From an uncultured bacterium (GTDB lineage: Bacteria; Cyanobacteriota; Vampirovibrionia; Gastranaerophilales; Gastranaerophilaceae): a stretch of 64,000 nucleotides of DNA. Of the stretch, positions 60,370 to 64,000 are shown in pieces. The position numbers were made by a program, and so were the translations under genes. The stretch is from assembly GCA_902792085.1 (NCBI GenBank), contig CADAYE010000001.1, positions 185,596 to 249,595 of the forward strand, written 5' to 3'. Below the pieces are notes generated by a model, which was not told the origin of the DNA, did no database searches, and saw only the letters and a list, made by a program, of their open reading frames with translations. Numbering within the stretch: position 1 is the stretch's first letter; each line of letters begins with the position of its first letter.

Positions 60370-61331
60370 TGATGTCTGATAACGAAAGCAACGAATTCAA
60401 AGGTTCTACATATTCACAGCAAATTGAAAAAGCAGTGGAAAAGGGCAAACATTCTGTTCACATGAAACAGAAAGAGCGTCAATTGCGTAAAAAAATAAAA
60501 AAAATGTCACGATTGAAAGCATTTTTGAGTTTTTTGCTTTTTTTGTGTATGGTTGCTTGCATTTATGGATTAATAATGCTTCCGGGGTGGTATTTACGAG
60601 AAGATGCCTTCTCAAAACCTGACGGAAAAACAATTGAAATTATAAACAATAAACTTGTACCTGTTAATATTTTATATAATTCTCTAAGGGAATTGAAAGT
60701 AAATCATGTTCCGATATTTATTATGTCTGTGAATCCTGTTAAAAATGAGTTAATGAAAATTCCTGCAATAAAAGAGGTTTATGTCCGCAGATACGGTTTC
60801 CCAGCACGAATACAGATTATAGTAAGAGAAAGAGAGCCGATGGCAGTAATAAAAACCGAATTAAATAAAATTCCTGTTGCTTTTGTTACGACTGATAATA
60901 TAATGGTTACAAATAAAAACTTTATGCATCTTGCGGAGTCTGATTCGACATTAAGGATTATTGTAAAAAATCCCGAATTCCGCAGGGATTGGACTGTTCA
61001 AAGGGTCAAAGATATAGATAAAATTGCAAAAGAGGTTGAGGCATATTCGGGTGAAAAAGTTCGCTATGTGGATATGCGTAATCCGAATGATGTCTATGTA
61101 AAAATCGAATCAACAAATATCAGGCTTGGGGTCTTAGACAGTCTTGTATTTGAAAGAATTAAAAGGATACATACAATTCTTCCTAAACTTAACAGCGTCG
61201 ATGAAAAAATCAAATTTGTCGATTTGAGTTGGGATAATGTAAATTACCTCAAACTTCAGACCGAAAAAGACCTAAAAGATATTAAAAAAGAACAGGATAA
61301 AAAAGAACAAGAACAAAAGCAGCAACAATGA
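60369..61331 (+). CDS. ftsQ: cell division protein FtsQ-like, POTRA domain
   Basis: The 320-residue protein has a basic cytoplasmic N-terminus, one membrane helix (LKAFLSFLLFLCMVACIYGL, about 50-75), a POTRA-like domain (VPIFIMSVNPVKNELMKIPAI, VREREPMAVI) and a periplasmic beta domain (KIKFVDLSWDNVNYLKL). The tail is Lys/Glu/Gln-rich. FtsQ links the divisome to the periplasm. Context with mur and ddl genes supports this. Confidence 0.85.
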   Translation: MMSDNESNEFKGSTYSQQIEKAVEKGKHSVHMKQKERQLRKKIKKMSRLKAFLSFLLFLCMVACIYGLIMLPGWYLREDAFSKPDGKTIEIINNKLVPVNILYNSLRELKVNHVPIFIMSVNPVKNELMKIPAIKEVYVRRYGFPARIQIIVREREPMAVIKTELNKIPVAFVTTDNIMVTNKNFMHLAESDSTLRIIVKNPEFRRDWTVQRVKDIDKIAKEVEAYSGEKVRYVDMRNPNDVYVKIESTNIRLGVLDSLVFERIKRIHTILPKLNSVDEKIKFVDLSWDNVNYLKLQTEKDLKDIKKEQDKKEQEQKQQQ

Positions 61332-62245
61332 CATTTGAAGAAAAATATGCCGATATAAGACAACTCGCCAAAGACGAAATAGAGTTTATTGAAAAATTTA
61401 TGGTTCAGAATGTTGAAACAAGAGAACCGCTGAATTCTTATATAATAAATTTTCTTAATGCCCCTTCAAAACGCATACGCCCGTTGTTATCAATTTTGTT
61501 TTATAAATCTCTTTACGGAGATATTAGTGATGAAAAACTTAAAGCGCTTGCATCTGTCGAACTTATTCACAGTGCTTCTTTGATTCATGATGATATTATT
61601 GACGAGAGTGATACAAGACGGGGTTTAAAAACGGTTGCTTGTGAGTTTGGAAATAAATTGGGAGTAATTTGCGGGGATTATTTACTTTCTGTCGCTATGA
61701 AAATTGTAACCGAACTTGGTTCTGTTGAATTATTAAAAAACTTTTCAAATACTCTTAATAAAATGTGTGTTGGTGAAATAAATCAAAATTTTGACAGGTT
61801 TAAAATAAGTAAAATAGAAGATTATATTGAAAAATCAAAAAACAAAACGGCATATCTTTTTGAAACGGCATTAATTACTCCGTTTATTTGCCATTGTGAG
61901 TCGTTTAATAATGAGATTTTGCTAAAGTCTCATAATGACGAAATAAAACAAATGGCGTCGGATTTTGGGATTAATACAGGGATAGCATTTCAGATACGGG
62001 ATGATTTGATGAATTTAACATCATCTGACAGTTCAAAACCCCTTAGGAATGATATTGCGGAAGGTATTTATAATGCTCCCGTAATTTATGCCGGTAATCC
62101 CGATAATTATATAAACGGACTTGAAAAAACCCGTGTTTTGTTGAATAATTATATCAAAACGGCTTATGCGAATATCGAAAAATTACCGCAAAATGTATAT
62201 AAGAAGGGTTTGGAAAATTTTTTGGAGTTATTAGGTAATGATTAG
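61328..62245 (+). CDS. polyprenyl diphosphate synthase (trans-isoprenyl)
   Basis: The 305-residue enzyme condenses IPP units; it is likely a solanesyl- or octaprenyl-type synthase. It has the first Asp-rich motif LIHDDIIDESDTRRG and PSKRIRPLLSILFYKSL. The second motif reads IRDDLMNLTSSDSSKP, with N where the last Asp of DDxxD is usual; this is a notable deviation for metal binding. It overlaps ftsQ and lepB by a few bases. A role in quinone or undecaprenyl supply is plausible. Confidence 0.87.
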   Translation: MTFEEKYADIRQLAKDEIEFIEKFMVQNVETREPLNSYIINFLNAPSKRIRPLLSILFYKSLYGDISDEKLKALASVELIHSASLIHDDIIDESDTRRGLKTVACEFGNKLGVICGDYLLSVAMKIVTELGSVELLKNFSNTLNKMCVGEINQNFDRFKISKIEDYIEKSKNKTAYLFETALITPFICHCESFNNEILLKSHNDEIKQMASDFGINTGIAFQIRDDLMNLTSSDSSKPLRNDIAEGIYNAPVIYAGNPDNYINGLEKTRVLLNNYIKTAYANIEKLPQNVYKKGLENFLELLGND

Positions 62246-62927
62246 TTATAAAGAATTAAAAGAAAAATATGATGATTTTAATAAAACCTGGTGGGGGGAA
62301 ACAATTACAACGGTAATTTTTGTTGTTGTAATGCTTGTTATAATAAGATTTTTTATTGGTGAAGTTCGCTGGATTCCGTCAGGCTCTATGAATCCTACAC
62401 TCATTGAGGGTGACAGAATTGTTGTAGAGCGTTTCTCAAGATTTTTTGGGGTTCCCAAAAGGGGGGATATTATGGTATTTTATCCTCCTTCAACGCAGTT
62501 ATCAAAAATGCCTTTGCCTTTAATTTCAAGACTTACGGGTATATTTTGCAAAGATGTTGCATACATAAAGCGTGTTGTAGGACTTCCGGGAGATAAAGTT
62601 GAAATAAAATTTGAAGATGACGGCTCTGCGTTTGTCTATATAAATGATAAAAAATATAAGGAAAATTATATAAAAAGTGTTTATGAATATCCTCTTTGTC
62701 CTGCTCCTATACCTCAAAGGATGATTGCAGATGACAGAATTATGAAATGCGGTCCGTTTCATCTGAAAGATGATGAATTCTTTATGATGGGTGATAACAG
62801 AGGAAATTCACAGGACAGCCGTTATTGGGGTGTATTAAAAAAAGACCGCTTCATAGGCAGAGCAGTCTTTATTTTCTGGCCGGTAAACCGTTTAAGAATT
62901 TTACACCGATTAAAAAATACTATTTAA
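62238..62927 (+). CDS. lepB: signal peptidase I
   Basis: The 229-residue membrane protease removes signal peptides. It has one N-terminal membrane helix (TTVIFVVVMLVIIRFFI), catalytic Ser in IPSGSMNPTLIEGD, catalytic Lys in YIKRVVGLPGD and the box FMMGDNRGNSQDSRYWG. It overlaps the polyprenyl synthase by 8 nt and closes the operon. Confidence 0.95.
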   Translation: MISYKELKEKYDDFNKTWWGETITTVIFVVVMLVIIRFFIGEVRWIPSGSMNPTLIEGDRIVVERFSRFFGVPKRGDIMVFYPPSTQLSKMPLPLISRLTGIFCKDVAYIKRVVGLPGDKVEIKFEDDGSAFVYINDKKYKENYIKSVYEYPLCPAPIPQRMIADDRIMKCGPFHLKDDEFFMMGDNRGNSQDSRYWGVLKKDRFIGRAVFIFWPVNRLRILHRLKNTI

Positions 62928-63301
62928 CTTAGTAAATGGTAGTATTTCATATAGTCAGCCATTATTGTTGAACTTGTGGCATTCACAACATTTGCTTTTA
63001 CGACTTGCTCTTTATCTTGTGCTGTTTTTTGGTCTGTTTTTGTAAGTTCGTCGTGCTGAGGTTGAACTTTTTGTGCATTTTGTTCTTCAACAGTTTCGGC
63101 TATCATATCTTCAACCTGAGCCATAATTTGATTATGAAGTTTTACATCTCCTGAATATGTACCGGTTGACTGAATACCTGCAATATCAAAATCTTCCAAA
63201 ATAGATTCCCATTCAGAATAATTTGTTATGCTTGTTCCTTGTTGTTGTGCTGCTGCCTGTGCTCTTTTTAGTTCTTCAATTGATGTAATCTCTTCAGCCA
63301 T
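62924..63301 (-). CDS. orphan acidic protein, 125 residues
   Basis: The protein reads MAEEITSIEELKRAQAAAQQ, is acidic and Gln-rich, with a helical middle (IMAQVEDMIAETVEEQ) and no hydrophobic segment. The ATG at 63301 follows AAGGAG; an upstream in-frame start is not supported. It is convergent with lepB, overlapping its end by 4 nt. No family recognised; low-complexity ends could indicate a secreted or scaffold protein. Confidence 0.6.
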   Translation of the reverse strand: MAEEITSIEELKRAQAAAQQQGTSITNYSEWESILEDFDIAGIQSTGTYSGDVKLHNQIMAQVEDMIAETVEEQNAQKVQPQHDELTKTDQKTAQDKEQVVKANVVNATSSTIMADYMKYYHLLS

Positions 63302-63400
63302 CACTATCTCTCCTTGAGTGTTTTTATATTCAAATATATAAAAACAATAAAAAAAACAAGATTTCAGCATAAAAAATTTTTGTAACAAATGTTTATATTA

Positions 63401-63535
63401 CATCAAACATATTATCTGAGTATTTTATCAAGATATTCAGATAACATGTCCATTTCTTTTGCTTATGTGTAAAAGTAAAATGGCTTTGGCTTTCGCTCAC
63501 AATCCCCTTTGCGTCCCGTTTCCGGAAGACCCGAA
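63401..63535. repeat. partial mosaic element copy
   Basis: ACATATTATCTGAGTATTTT with its AAGATATTCAGATAACATG partner (63408-63450) is a related hairpin end to 44125-44165, followed by a CCATTTCTTTTGC fragment. No gene is seen. Confidence 0.45.
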
Positions 63536-63820
63536 TTAAATTCTGTTTTTCCAAACTCCGCCTTTTCTGTCAACAAGCGCATCATAACAAGACCAAATTC
63601 TGAAAACACCTGTTAAACCCAAAACAGCATGTGTAACATTTTTTTCATACCCATTATCATTCACAGCCTGACCAATTCCCGGCCAAATTAAAAGTGATAA
63701 TGCGGCTGCACCAACAGAACGACCGCTTACATGACCATTTGTACCATGAGTACCGGCAAATGCAGGTACTGACGCAGATAATATAAATAATGCCATAAAT
63801 AAAATAAATAACTTTTTCAT
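63536..63820 (-). CDS. small secreted protein, 94 residues
   Basis: The protein has a clear signal peptide (MKKLFILFMALFILSASVPA, cleavage after AFA). The mature part has a Gly/His-rich start (GTHGTNGHVSGRSVG), then a second hydrophobic stretch (AAALSLLIWPGIGQ) and a basic end. The ATG at 63820 is chosen because GGGAG lies upstream. The family is not recognised; a membrane-tethered periplasmic protein is likely. The bases after 63833 to the window end hold no gene. Confidence 0.65.
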   Translation of the reverse strand: MKKLFILFMALFILSASVPAFAGTHGTNGHVSGRSVGAAALSLLIWPGIGQAVNDNGYEKNVTHAVLGLTGVFRIWSCYDALVDRKGGVWKNRI

Positions 63821-64000
63821 ATTCCCTCCCATAAATTACCTGACAATTATAATCTAATCTAAAAAAAATAGCAAATAAGACAGAATAACAAAAGTCATTC
63901 CGTCTTATTTACCCTGGATGCGATTAATCACTTCGCTCGCCTTCGACGTGACTGCGCGTCTTGCTTTTTATGGCAAGTGTGCCAAAAGCAAGACTGCTCC

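Overview
The window reads as a chromosome segment of an uncultured, AT-rich, Gram-negative relative of the cyanobacteria, most likely a gut-type Melainabacteria/Gastranaerophilales (Vampirovibrionia) bacterium. Clues seen in the sequence are a Ycf23/DUF561 protein otherwise typical of cyanobacteria and red-algal plastids, two MlaE-type lipid permeases and a TolC-like protein (so an outer membrane), many short intergenic palindromic repeats, and several orphan proteins without recognisable domains. The lineage call is inference. No tRNA, rRNA or CRISPR array was seen.

Layout. 1-900: two small divergent HTH genes around a palindromic operator, then a compact unit resembling a type I toxin mRNA. 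0.9-12.1 kb: rnhA, a thioredoxin-like gene, ftsH with two corrinoid/iron-sulfur protein subunits (acetyl-CoA synthase CFeSP family), a PDZ-less HtrA-like protease, ycf23, a first mlaE, and a tight trpS-ssb-DUF1537 kinase-pdxA2 operon. 12.1-17 kb: pheA and a phosphohexomutase between repeat-rich gaps, with two copies of an unusual promoter cassette carrying tandem ATATG units. 17.2-25 kb: the S10/spc ribosomal-protein cluster from S10 to S14, closed by a terminator right after S14. Three of its genes (L16, L29, L24) carry small internal deletions that break the frame, and its spacers are filled with repeats. 25-30 kb: a third ATATG cassette, then a phage-like minus-strand operon (TerL-like terminase, small membrane protein, 759-residue orphan). 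30-43 kb: alaS, a putative small RNA, an unusual fusion of an ABC-type substrate-binding domain with a TolC-like domain, an acyl-CoA synthetase, recJ, prfB (programmed +1 frameshift), a methyltransferase-like membrane protein and aroC. 44-55 kb: a 59-residue orphan, a 778-residue orphan, prmC, dtd, thyX, cobO/btuR, mlaE-mlaF and gatA, separated by two MITE-like elements with terminal inverted repeats. 55-56.2 kb: a small graveyard (DUF559 fragment, collapsed parDE). 56.2-63 kb: murC, murB, ddl, ftsQ, a polyprenyl synthase and lepB, i.e. envelope and division functions, with a nonsense-broken GIY-YIG gene among them.

Three general patterns stand out. First, at least five genes have a good sigma70-type promoter (hexamers 17 nt apart) whose -10 box ends only 6-8 nt before the ATG, with no Shine-Dalgarno sequence where one would be needed, so leaderless transcripts appear common. 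Second, REP-like palindromes sit not only between genes but in frame inside two enzymes. Third, three gene leaders share the same promoter and ATATG tandem repeat, which suggests a small regulon of lineage-specific proteins. The broken ribosomal genes may be assembly errors and should be checked first, because they bear on the quality of this stretch.
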